Below, one piece after another: positions 51,301-63,300 of a stretch of 64,000 bases of DNA (position 1 is the stretch's first letter; every line of letters starts with the position of its first letter). The stretch comes from Bemisia tabaci (Eukaryota; Arthropoda; Insecta; Hemiptera; Aleyrodidae). The stretch spans positions 48,644,157-48,708,156 of the forward strand of contig NC_092797.1 of assembly GCF_918797505.1 (NCBI RefSeq), written 5' to 3'. The position numbers and the translations under genes are program-made. The notes below the pieces were generated by a model. That model was not told the origin of the DNA, ran no database searches, and worked only from the letters and a program-made list of their open reading frames with translations.

Positions 51301-54300
51301 TTTAAAATCAATCTCCGAAAGTTTCTCTTTCTTGTTCTCTTTTTGATAGAGAGACTGAATGAAGATTTTGATGAAATAAATGGAAGAACAGATTATTATC
51401 TCAGTATTTTAGTTTAAAATGCCTTTACCCACACCTGTTTCCTGAATGTTCCCTGACTCTGGAACGGAGCAGGTTTATATATAAAGATAAAAATTTGGGG
51501 CTCTGATGAGTTCAACTATCTTCGCAAAACAATGATAAAAGAAAAATATACAAAAGAGAATGAAATTTCGTTTCACCAAGGTGAAATAGAATTTCTAGAT
51601 AGACAGGAAAATACTTGGCAAGAGGAAAAAACCTACCTTTAATAGAGTCCATCTGATCAGATGACAGTTGTAAGTGCTTCCTTCTTTCCAGCATAGATTT
51701 CAACTCTTGAATAATATCATTACAACACTGAATTGTGTCACTCTGTGGATAAAAAGAAAACCACTTATGAAACATTATAACAGAAAAATTTGATGATATC
51801 CATTATTTTAGGAAACTAAACCCGCAAAAATTAAAAATATCAAGAAGTAAGTAGGTTGTCTCTTAATCGAATTATAAGGTCAATTGTTTGATGAACGAGG
51901 AAAAACTGTCAGTCTGTTTTCAGGGATTCATTATATTTTGACGGAAAACAATCCTCCAATTTCTTAGCTTTTTCTACTTATTTCTTGATATTATTAATTT
52001 TAACCAATTTAGTTTATTGAGAAAAAAAGTTTATCATAATTTTTCTTCAGTTGGTTTTACCGATACAACTTACAACAAAGTCACACTAGCGGGGGTCTTT
52101 AATCATCTTTTCCGCATTAGTTCTTTCATTAAGTAAGAATCTTCCTCTATGAAATTAGTGATGTTTTTATTTTTTTTCAGCTCTAGAAGTTCTGAATATA
52201 AAATGAAAAGTCACAGGGTCTTTTATCATCAAATTTGGTCAAATGTGGATGAAAAATGACAGAGGTACAGTTAGATGTATACGACTTTTATTCAGACTTC
52301 ACTGCTGCATAAAACCATATAAGAGCAATGAAGAAGTGTCTATCTCTAGAGACATCTTGTTCGTATCTCTGTACCAGAACGGAAGCAAGTGCTTTTTGAC
52401 AGACAGCTGAACCTTTTCCAATTCATGCTATGTTGCCTCTGGATATTTTCTCAACAGATCAAGGTATGAGGAACACTGTGATTCAAACGTTACAAAACAA
52501 TATTAATGATATGCTATATGCCATACCTATCCATTGTAAGTCATGACTAACTGTTAATTTCGAAATGATACTTACAGAAACATCTTGGGAGTGAATATTC
52601 ATGAACTGCTTCGCTTCGTTGAACTGAGATTGGAATTTCAGAATTTTATCCTCTAGATCAGAATCGCTTTCTAAAGCTGAGCTTTCTTCGACTCTGTTTC
52701 CAGACTGAAAACAGACATGAATTCCAAAATAAAAAGGAGGCTCTGACTACTTTATATTGACAACATGCAAAGACATTCAGTCGATTGACCAAGGAGTTTG
52801 CTCTTCTAAAAATTGTTATCGACAAATCACGACACAATGAAGCACTACACAAAGGACGATCTTAAGCACTCTTCATATTTATATTCATTATATTCATGTC
52901 CCTCTTCATAATTTCACACTAAAAAGGATTTCCTCAAGAGAGAGTTCCAAAATTAACTCTTAATCAAGGTGTAAGTATTTAAAGTGAACAAAAGATGAGT
53001 GGTGAAATTTATAAGATTTGCATTTCATTCAGTCAGTATTAAATATCCAAGAAAACACCTTGCTTTGACCACAACTTTTTCCACTGCGCGGCTTAATTCA
53101 TGCATAAAATTTTGGAGAGGAAAAATATAACATAGTACTTTAGATGCACTATGTTTAACGGAAACACATCAAGTTGCACCAAGTTTGAATTGATAAAAAG
53201 AGGTTTTAAGTTTTATTTCTCTATGAGACTCAATGTTAAAGTTTACTGACTGTGTTCATGTTAAAAGTAATTCTCAACTTCAAATTTTTGATAGAAGGCA
53301 ATAAGCGACTGGCTTAATTCAAAACTACTCCAAACTCATTCTTTATCTAAGATGCGACTTGATGCAATTCAGTTGAACTCCATTTAGATCAAGCCGAGTT
53401 TAGGGGCCCTGTATTCTTAGTCATGATTCGTTTGAGATATTTAAAGAGTTGAAAGCATTCCTTTGAAGTCATCAAAAATTGCTTTGGCAGCTAAAAAAGT
53501 CATAGAATTTTAAAGAATTTCAATTATTTCAGCTTGTATCATTCCTTAGAGTATGATCTGAAAACTCTCTGCTTAACGTTTTTAAAATATGTGAGGTTTT
53601 CACACGAGAATTAGAGTGAAAAGAAAATTTAGGTAAAAGAGCTTCAATGACTTGAATTTCATAAATAAAGAATAACTAATTTCCATCGGTTACCTCTGAG
53701 TGCACCTGGGCAGAAAACATAAAAAAATGCATCAAGCTAGATGAAAATGCCAAAAAAAAACGGGTGAAGAGCGTTAGGTAATTCATTCAATCTTTTTGAT
53801 TATTGAATTAAAATTAATTGGACCCTACTCCCCTGCCACCACTATGATGCTTGACGAATTGATGAATTTTCTCTCTTGCTCTAATATCAGGCCAATTTTT
53901 AACTAACGATAATTCATTCATGTAAACTATTAATGCTAGAAGAAATGGTTTGCAAAATACTTACTTTCTTTTTAATCTTGAGCCTATAACAAAAACTAGA
54001 GGCGTCTGATTGGCTATCTAAAAATTGTCTGTAATCATCATCTCCTTCTAAGAAGCGCTTGGCAGCATCTGGATCAGGAGCATCTTCACTATACGTTTCA
54101 CTAGGATACTTATCCTAAAAAAAATTAAAGAAATTGCAAAAAATTAACAATTGAAGGAAACATTTTTCACATTAGGTATAGAATTTTCCTGATAACTCAT
54201 GTAATTTATCTTGGTAGGTTGCAATTTCAACTTTCAGCGAAGAAGAGCCAACTGCATTGCGATTTGTTCAAAATTTCTACCAGTGTTCCACTCTTATAAA

Positions 54301-57300
54301 AGAAAACTGATCAAAATTTCACCACAATGTTGCTATCACATTTATCATTATAATGGCTATTCAGACAAATTTTTATACACCAGGACTCAGTCCAACAAAA
54401 AAGCACCGAGTCGCATTTTGGTGAAAAAATAAGTTGGGTAGAGTTTTGATAATTACTGGACGTTTGGAAATTTCCTCCTTGGACAAAAATTCAAAGTAAC
54501 GAAATAAAATTTTGAACATGCAAGTGGTCATTAAACTTTGTTCTCAACATTATGTCTCATGGAAGGATAAACTCTTTTTCTTTGTTCAAAATTGAAATGA
54601 CTTGGTGCGTCTCTGTTAAAGTCCTTTAAATTCTGTTGATTAGTTTCCTTTGCACAAAGCAAAAAAAATAATCTGAAAAAGAAAAGTCTGCACTCTTGTG
54701 ATGCAATATGTTTCTTTGAAAATGGTGAATAAGACGAGAGTATTTCAATACCTGAGTCCTGACATTTTTCTGTTTAACAAATATTCTAGATAGATAGATA
54801 GATAAAGCAAAACAGCATAACAGTTTTGTTAGTCATAATCTCAACTTTAAAGTAAGCTAAAGTTTTTTAAAAAGTAGGCGCACTTTCATTTAACGTAAAG
54901 AATTTACTTTTGCTTCGAGAATTATAATTTCTTCTACTGCGCCTAAAATTAGAATTGTGGAAAAAAAAATGTTAATGAATAGTTAAATATCTCAGTAACC
55001 AATGTGTCCACTGTAAAAAAAAACTTTCGCTCAACTTAAGGCTGAAGATATTACCAATGAAATTATTTTCACAGTTTTGCTTCATCTGTAATAGTTAAGG
55101 AGAAAAGAAATGGCAAAACTTTATTAGAATACTCTCATATATGACTAACTTGTTCTTGAAGTCATAAAAATTCCAACACATCCTCTATTTATACATACTG
55201 CTCAGTTACAATCTCATAAATATTAGTTAAAGAAATTTAAATTACAGTTTTTAGCCATTGTATTGAGCAGTTGTTTGGCTTAAAGTTTCATGGCTATTCA
55301 GTATTTAACTACATATCTATTGAAAACTTTTTGAGTTCAAGTTAATGAAAACACAAAAACTGCTCAAAACTATGGCTAATAATTTACTCCTTCCACCAAT
55401 TAGGATTAACCATAAACTTTCAGTAGTAATTACCTGATAACTGTCCCATGTAGCCGTCTCCGATAGAGAGCTGGTAGGTTCATCAGGATTAACACTAATT
55501 AGTAAATTATTGTTAGGTTTGATAATGTTTCTAGGGGTGACTATCTTGTTGAGAGCAAATTTCGGAGCAATGAGTTTCTTTCGACATTTTTTCGGGTTGT
55601 CCACCTCACTTTCCGACTCGGAGTCACTGGAAGTTGAAACATAAGCTCCATCTATGACTCCGCTTCGGTCTATGGATGAGACTCTTCGTGCGTATTCGTT
55701 GACGGATTCGGATTTTCGATAACATCGTAAGGGGGAAGCTGACAGCAGGAGGGTCGACTCTGCGTGCGAGAGGTGGGAAATGCTATCCACAGACCCAGTA
55801 ACATTTTTACGAGCCTAAAACAATCATAGCAAAAATTAAATGACAAATTTTTAACTCCATGATAGCATAAACATTAAAGTCTTCCTTTTTAAAAAAGCTC
55901 ACAAGAAATGTACACAAGGTATTTGAAAATAGCCCAATAGATCCTGAGGCAAAGTTGGCATCATTTCAGTGTGCTGATTTATTATGAAAGTTTATAGCAG
56001 TGCGATAAGAGATCAAAATGCAATTAATTGAATGATTAAAATGGGGCTACGTCTTGTCGTTCTGACAATATAATCACGCTGCTGATAGTTTTCACTTTTT
56101 TAATCTAAAATTTACAAGACAAACCAATTTCAAATATTTAAAAGAATGTTTTTACTAGTTTGCACTCTGAGATTATTATTAACTACAAAGATATGGTGCA
56201 ATATTAAAAAAAATTCACCCCGCATATAGAAGGACCAAAAATCTTTATTGATGAAATCTGACATTTTCCCCACATTGAGACCTTCCTGTTGAGTGAACTC
56301 AATTGCGTTGCTGTTTGAAAATTCGAAGGAATAAAGTATGCAAAGAAAATTTTAGTCAATACTCACTAAAGATCGTTTGCTTTTCTTGAATTTTCTTCTT
56401 CGAGAAGAGCATGAGCTTCCGCTGTCTAAAGGATTATGGGGTGTGGTTTCTTCCATAGTGGAGGATGAGAGGTTCTGGGATGTGTTCATTTGAGTTTTTG
56501 AACTGTAAAGTAAGAAAAACAAAACAACAATTAAAAATGGGTAATAATTGGAAAGTCATGACAAGTAAAACCACGTACAATAATTCAAGAAGAGACTTAT
56601 TTAATAAAGTACAGCAGAAAATTACGTCACCTTGGTCTTCTTCAGTTTCCTCCAAAATATATGTACTAATCGGAAATGTCTCGATGGATTTGAACAGACT
56701 TAATGAAATGAAAATTCCTAATTCTTTCCTTCATTACACAAGGAAATTTTTTTCCCAGGACTTGTCTCTTTTGAGCAGCTCTGATAAAAAGGTTCCATGC
56801 GCGAAATTCTTGTAAAATACTCAGACTTTCAAAATGATCTCGATGTTGTTTAAAACTTCAAAACAGTGATGACATTTGAAAGGCATCAGATAAGACGGTG
56901 GTTGTTAATTTAAGACAAATCTGCGCAGCCAATTTTTTGACATTTTCAAACCTTGATGCAACTAATTGCTAAAAACTTTTAAGGTTTCCAGTTGTTATCA
57001 ATTTAAAAAAATTTGGAAAAAGGGGTAAAAAAATAAATAAAGTGATCGCTTATTCCACAAATTGTTCCACAAACATCTCTATTAGATCAAGAGGTAGCTG
57101 TGTTAATCAATCTTGACAGAAAGACGTTATGTATTCTTGGGCATAAAAAAATTTTACGGCAACAGCACTTCTGTCTGCAAACAGAAAGTAGATGACAGAA
57201 AACCTATCCAACAAAGCAGTGAGACCTGTAAACAACTGAATATTTACTATCAATTGAAAAAATTTAACTGGTCTCAGCAGGACCACATCAAATATTGCCC

Positions 57301-60300
57301 AATTTTTTTGCAGGTTTTATTTTTTATCATAAATTAAGCATTATTTGGACTTGAAATTTTGTAAGTGCATGTTTGTGATCTCAGAAAACCTCTTTAAAAG
57401 TTTCAAGTCGGTATTTCTTATAGTTTTCTATGAAAAGAGTAAAAAGAGAGGGAAATGCGAAGTAAAATGTGGTTTGGCTAACTCTGACTAAATCAGCTCA
57501 AATATGCAAAACTTTCCTAGATGGGAAAAATTCAACCATACCTTGAATTCGGTGAGTTAGTTAGGATTTTATTCAAGGCAGACTCAGACTTCGAATGACA
57601 GCATAACAACCGCTGCTGCTGATGTGCCAAAAGGTAGGAGAAACTAGGAAAACTGGCCGGTCGGGCTCCTTCTGCAGTTGGAGACTTGACCTTGATCTGG
57701 CACGAGCGCGGGTGCTCATCAGGGAATGTGCAAGGTGTGGTTTCATAGACAGGAGTATTTTCATCGTTGAAACTACTAGTTGTCCAATCTGCAGATGAAC
57801 GGCGATTGTTGTAGTCGTCATCTGTTGTACATTCTCCGCTGGCATCGCAGCTGTCCTGTGGTTGCAAATAAAGTTCAAAATAGGATCAGTAATCATGGTT
57901 CTGGTTGCAAGAATAGGTAAATAACTTCTATGATGCTGAAGCATCATTTGTACTAAAAACAATATAGCCTACAGGAAAAATATCTATTCGATTAAATGAT
58001 ATTCAGAGTTAGTATCCATTGCTTGGTTTTCTCTTTGATTAAGGCACATTTATGGCCTGTGAAATTAATAATTGCATCACTGAATTATACTGCTACATTA
58101 TTTTTTCGACACAAACTCTATTGTCATTTCAGTGAAAAGTGCATACTAAATTAACTTTGGAGATCAGAATCTCTGATAGTTTCAGAACCTTTTTGAGCTG
58201 CAATAAATCTACTTATTGGCAGTTTCTGACCGAATTCTCTGGAGGGACCTGACAGAATTTCTACTAATCTCTCATCGGAGATCAAGCGAAGACCTATTTG
58301 AATTTTGCATGAGAAAGGTAGTTTTTCTTTGTTGATGTGTAAATGACAACCCAAGTCATCATCAATGCTGCTTGGACAGTTACGATAGAGAAAATTGGAG
58401 TCATTTATGTAAGAAAACTGTTTCCTTGGCAATTTCTTTCAGCATTGAGTAGACTGCTTGTTATTTTAAGGGAACTACTAAATGTTCTCAGGAAAACTCT
58501 TCTGGTGACATTAGAAGTGTCCTTACCATTATGAAATCAATGTGCGGGCTCATTATTTCATCAAATATATTCCTTGCGACAAAAATTTTTTTCTTATAGT
58601 GACATTCTTCCCTTCTGTGTCTTTCTGACTTTATTGCACAGACAAAAAGTGGAAATATTGGACCAAATTTTTCTGAGCACATTGATTTCATCCTCAAAAA
58701 ACTTCCCTTAGATGTAAAACGAATTGAGAAAAATGAAAAAATTGGAAGAAAAAAATTAAGCTAGCCCTGCCAAAAGTCAAAAAATTCAGATACCAACCAT
58801 GTTATCATCATTTCTACACTGCCTCAACCAACTGTTCATTCGGAAATGACCAGGCTTGGACGAGCACTGCTCAGAGTTGGTCAAATTCAACCTCAGAGCT
58901 TTCTTCGATGGTGAAACAAACTTGTCAACATCTGCTATTAGCTTTTTGGTGACTTCTTGATTTATTTTGGGTTTCACCAGCTCAACATCCTGTTTCAAGG
59001 ACTCGACAGACTTATGAAGCTGGATTGAAGTGACTGTCTCTGAGGAGGAGCCTGAGTGCTCATTTGCAGTGTAAGTCCATTCTTCTTCTGAAGAGTTATC
59101 CGATTTCCTGTCCTTTTGAGCATTCTGAGCTGCGGTTGCGTTTGAGCTGTTTTCGGTGTCTGTTTTCGTTGTGTCGCTCTCTTCATCACAGTCTGAGCCT
59201 AGATGTTTGCAAATGTAGTACCCAACGTTTGAACTTTTCTCATGTCTGAAAATCAAAGGTAAGTATGAGTGAAAAGTACAACACAGTCCTAAAATATTAT
59301 TATAATTAATCTTTCTTATCTCTATACTTATTAATGTATATGTTATTAAATAAATTCTTCTCATTTCAATATTTATACATACTTAAGTGCTAATAAGTAC
59401 TTAGTATGGCACTTAAATATTATTGAATTAGTTCTTCACTATTTATTTGCTTCATGTTGAAGCAAATGGATATTGATTAAAGTATTTTAAAATGCTTTAG
59501 AATTACTTTTTGATGAGGAAATATAACTTTTTAGCTAAAATCTTTTTTTTTCATTCGTATCTTCAACTTCCGTTTCTTCCCCCAGTAATTTTGGAATCCT
59601 CTGTACATAAAATTATTTTTATCTTTCTCCCAGCACTGTCATTAAAGGGTCAAAATATGGTATCTTATAAGAGTTTCTGTTACAGGTTAAATGATATTTC
59701 CTCATTTTGTTCCATTTTATTCAATTCCTTTGACTAAAGCCTCATGTGAAATACAATACTTCATTTTAGAGTGTCAAGGATCTCAGAAAATAGAGTTACA
59801 ATGGTGCTACAAATATTACATCTCTTTCACAGGTCTTTTCTTGCCATATCAGAACAACTATTGAAACTCAAACAAATATAGTTCTTTAAATTCTGGTAGA
59901 GAGAAATTGTAGATCATCTATAGGTGCTGAGAAATAAAATAGAAAATAATATAGAACTTACCCATTGACGGTGAGCCCACTTGAGTAGACAGCATTCATC
60001 GTTTGATTGAAAGGGTGCCTAGAATTAAGTTTACTAAAATGGTTCGAAGTTGGAGATGCCACTGAAGTCTCTCCGTGACTAGAAGTATCCATTAAACTAC
60101 CATCCACATCCTAAAACACAGTAAAATAAAAATGAATATTTCAACTTTTCTTAGACCAAATTTTTTATCATATCCTTATTCATTATTTCTATTTAAGAAA
60201 ACAGACATGGTATAGATAATAAAATTAACAAAGAAACAACTTAAAACGGGACTAAAGCCGCAAATAATAAAAAGAAACACATAAAATAAAATAAAAAACC

Positions 60301-63300
60301 CGGGACTTTTCTTGTTTTGCAGGTTGAAAATGCGGGTGTGATCCCTGCGAAACGTTCCGGGTTTTTATTTTATTTTATGTGTTTCTTTTTATTATTTGCG
60401 GCCTTAGTCCCGTTTTAAGTTGTTTCTTTGTTAATTTTTCGGGGTAATTTTTCGGAAGTTGTTTTTTCAATAATAAAACTGTGGCATTATTCAGGCATGA
60501 AAGTTTGCCAGTCTTCGGAACGATTCACTTTAAACACTTACTTGTAACATCGGTCATATAATCTGAAAACTTGACTTGATGTTCTTGAATATTAGAAAAT
60601 GTGGAGCATTGAAACCTGAAAATTGATATTTCTGATGCCCAAAATTTCTTTTGCTGTGTTGAGCAATTTGAGTTCCCACCTTAACCCTGCTGCTTCACAA
60701 ATGGACTACATGTTGCAATTTAAACCACCATTTCCAGCCCACTTCAAAAACAATGTAAGTGTCGTTAGTTTCCCTATGCAGATAAGTGGCTTCACAAATG
60801 AGTCAAAAATGGTTGTTCCTAAATGCAAAATGAAGTCCAAATGAAGAGTAGAGTGGAGAGGTGTGTTCTGGACAAATTGGTTGCTCTAAGTAAAAATGCA
60901 AGGAATACCAGGTGAAAAATTGAGCATCAGAACTTACTTTTTGGTCTCAATATTCCGACTCAACTTTCATTTGTATCATAAACCTGGACATGATTTTTCA
61001 CCTTTAAGCGTTTTTTCCTTGAAATCACAAAATATTACTGAACTCTATGATCCGATTTACTCTTGAAATCTAATAATAATCTAAAACTTAAAATTGGAGG
61101 ATGCTGGAAAATTATCCTCGTTTAAAAGCTCCGCGGCCACGATTAATATGAGCTAGTAATCGTGACTATGGCACTATTTTTGGACGTATTCTTTCTTAAT
61201 GGCACTAATCGCAAAGAAATTGTATTAATAGGAACTATGAAGCACGCACATTCTGCACGAACAGTTCCTTTTTAATAATTTTCTTTTCTTTTCTTTTGTG
61301 CCAAATTTCCTTCTGGCATTTATGTCCTTTTATTTCTGTGCAGTCCAAGGATATTTTTTTGTAGAACGTGCCATCATTTACTATTTTAAAATCAATTTTA
61401 TGCAGAACTGGGAAAAGGAGAGATAAGCACTGACCTCTACAAGAATGTTGGACTTGTGCGATTTGAAGGGGGTGGACACATGGCTTGCGCCGGGACTCGT
61501 CGAAAGTCGAGACAGCTTGTTCACAGGCTCATCGTCACTGCATTCGCTAGACGCCACAGAACTCGTTTGGCTCTGCAACACAAACAAAAATCAACACAAT
61601 CAATAAAATATCATAGGAAATCCAAAGACTTTAAAATTCCAAATACATAATCACAAATATGATGAACCCATGTGCGGTTCTAAACTTACACGCGATGCAT
61701 GCTTGAAAACGCCAGAATTTTCGGAATCTAACAACAGGCCCCGTTTCACCAAACTTGAGCCTCAAATTTCATGTAAGCAGATTAGCCTTCACTTCACGAG
61801 GTAGGCAAAACGAGCTCCCATGAGCAGTAATAGTGGTATCTACACATTCAGCTTGATTAAATAGACTCCGTCGCATTCATGTAAATAGAATCGCCTTCAC
61901 TTGAAAGGATAGGCAAAACGCGCTCCTATGAGCAAGTTTAGTGGTATTGTTACATTACACACTTGGTGACAGTGAAGCTGACAAAATAGTCAATACAAAA
62001 GAAGAAAGTCAGATTTAAAACAGGGAAAAAGGGGGTTTAACGTTTTTTCTTCAATAGGATACAACGCAAACAATGAATTTGAAGTAAACGTTTTGGGTAT
62101 TACATGTTTTTCTTCAGCTTTGATTATTTAGCGGAATAAATTAAGTCAAGTCACCGATGTTCATATAAGCTTGACATCACTTTAGACTTCTTATTAGTTT
62201 TATTTTTTATTTTCCTATTAAAAATTCTGACATGGTTAACTCTGCTGAACTCAGTTCACTTGTTTTACTAAGAATAATACACGACATGCATGGAAATCTC
62301 CTCCTTCCTTGGTGACGAGAGACGAAGAGTTTGGGTACCTCCTATTTTTAAAAAGTAATTCAACGATGCACAACCGAAGTTGTATTGAATAGGAAAGGAG
62401 AAATGACATTCTGACAATTGCCGAGACGTTTCAAACGGAAAAGCTACACGCTTTTACAATTCGTTGTCAATAAGTTTATTATCCGATGTGCAAGACTTTT
62501 CCCATTCATACCGATCACAGTTGGAAATAAAATCATACCGTCAACCTTAATCGACGAATAGACTCAGAAACCGACCAACAAGGACCCTCCTGTGAGGTCT
62601 GTCGACACGCGGTCCTACCTCATAGTCCAATCTCACCCCTTCAGGCACGTGTCGAACGTACAACCCCCTTCCCCGATTAATAAAATAAGTAGCGGCTGAC
62701 AAATGAATGTTCCACCCTCAACACTACCTTTCATCAATTCCTGTTCCAACCCTTTCCCCCACCCCCGAAAATGATTGCCCGTTTCCCCTCTGGAATCGGA
62801 AAACGACGAGGGAGGCCGTGACTCGATGAAAAGTTCGGTTTTCTTATCGGGTTTTACATCAAATGAGAATTTATGGTGATTGTTTCCTTCTAGGATCTGT
62901 TTCGTGGTGTATGATCAATCTTTCGGTTTGAATCAAAATTTCGTATCTTTTCAGGGGTCCAAGTTGTATTCGTTCTGAGTAGCTGTTCTTTATTTTCTTG
63001 GGTTACGTGTGTAGCAAGGGGAAAAAATAGGTGTTTTTCGTCCTAATATGAACCTACATGTTCTGGCATCAATAACTAAAGAGTTTTTGAGGACTATCAA
63101 GGTTTCTCTGCTTTCGTGGGCGGTGACATATAAATCAGTTGTTTTCAAAAAGGGACAGGTCAATTCCTCGATCAGTCTTAGTTAGCATGTCCTTTTATGC
63201 AAGCCAAGGCTCATGCAAAAATGGACTCGTTCCCTTTTGAAAAAAACTGATTCATATAACACCGCTACGTTTTCCGAGGGTTTCTTTTATAGTATGTCCA

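Larger units (their letters stand above)
60111..61434. other. klar intron 3, repeat-rich
   Basis: Holds the long foldback at 60222-60436, a GGAC-ended MITE at 60703-60838, and a partial family-C element at about 61192-61280. Confidence 0.6.

Noticed and set aside
58151..58432. 93-codon - strand frame between klar exons 5 and 6
   Set aside because: Exons 5 and 6 join in phase without it and no flanking splice pair fits.
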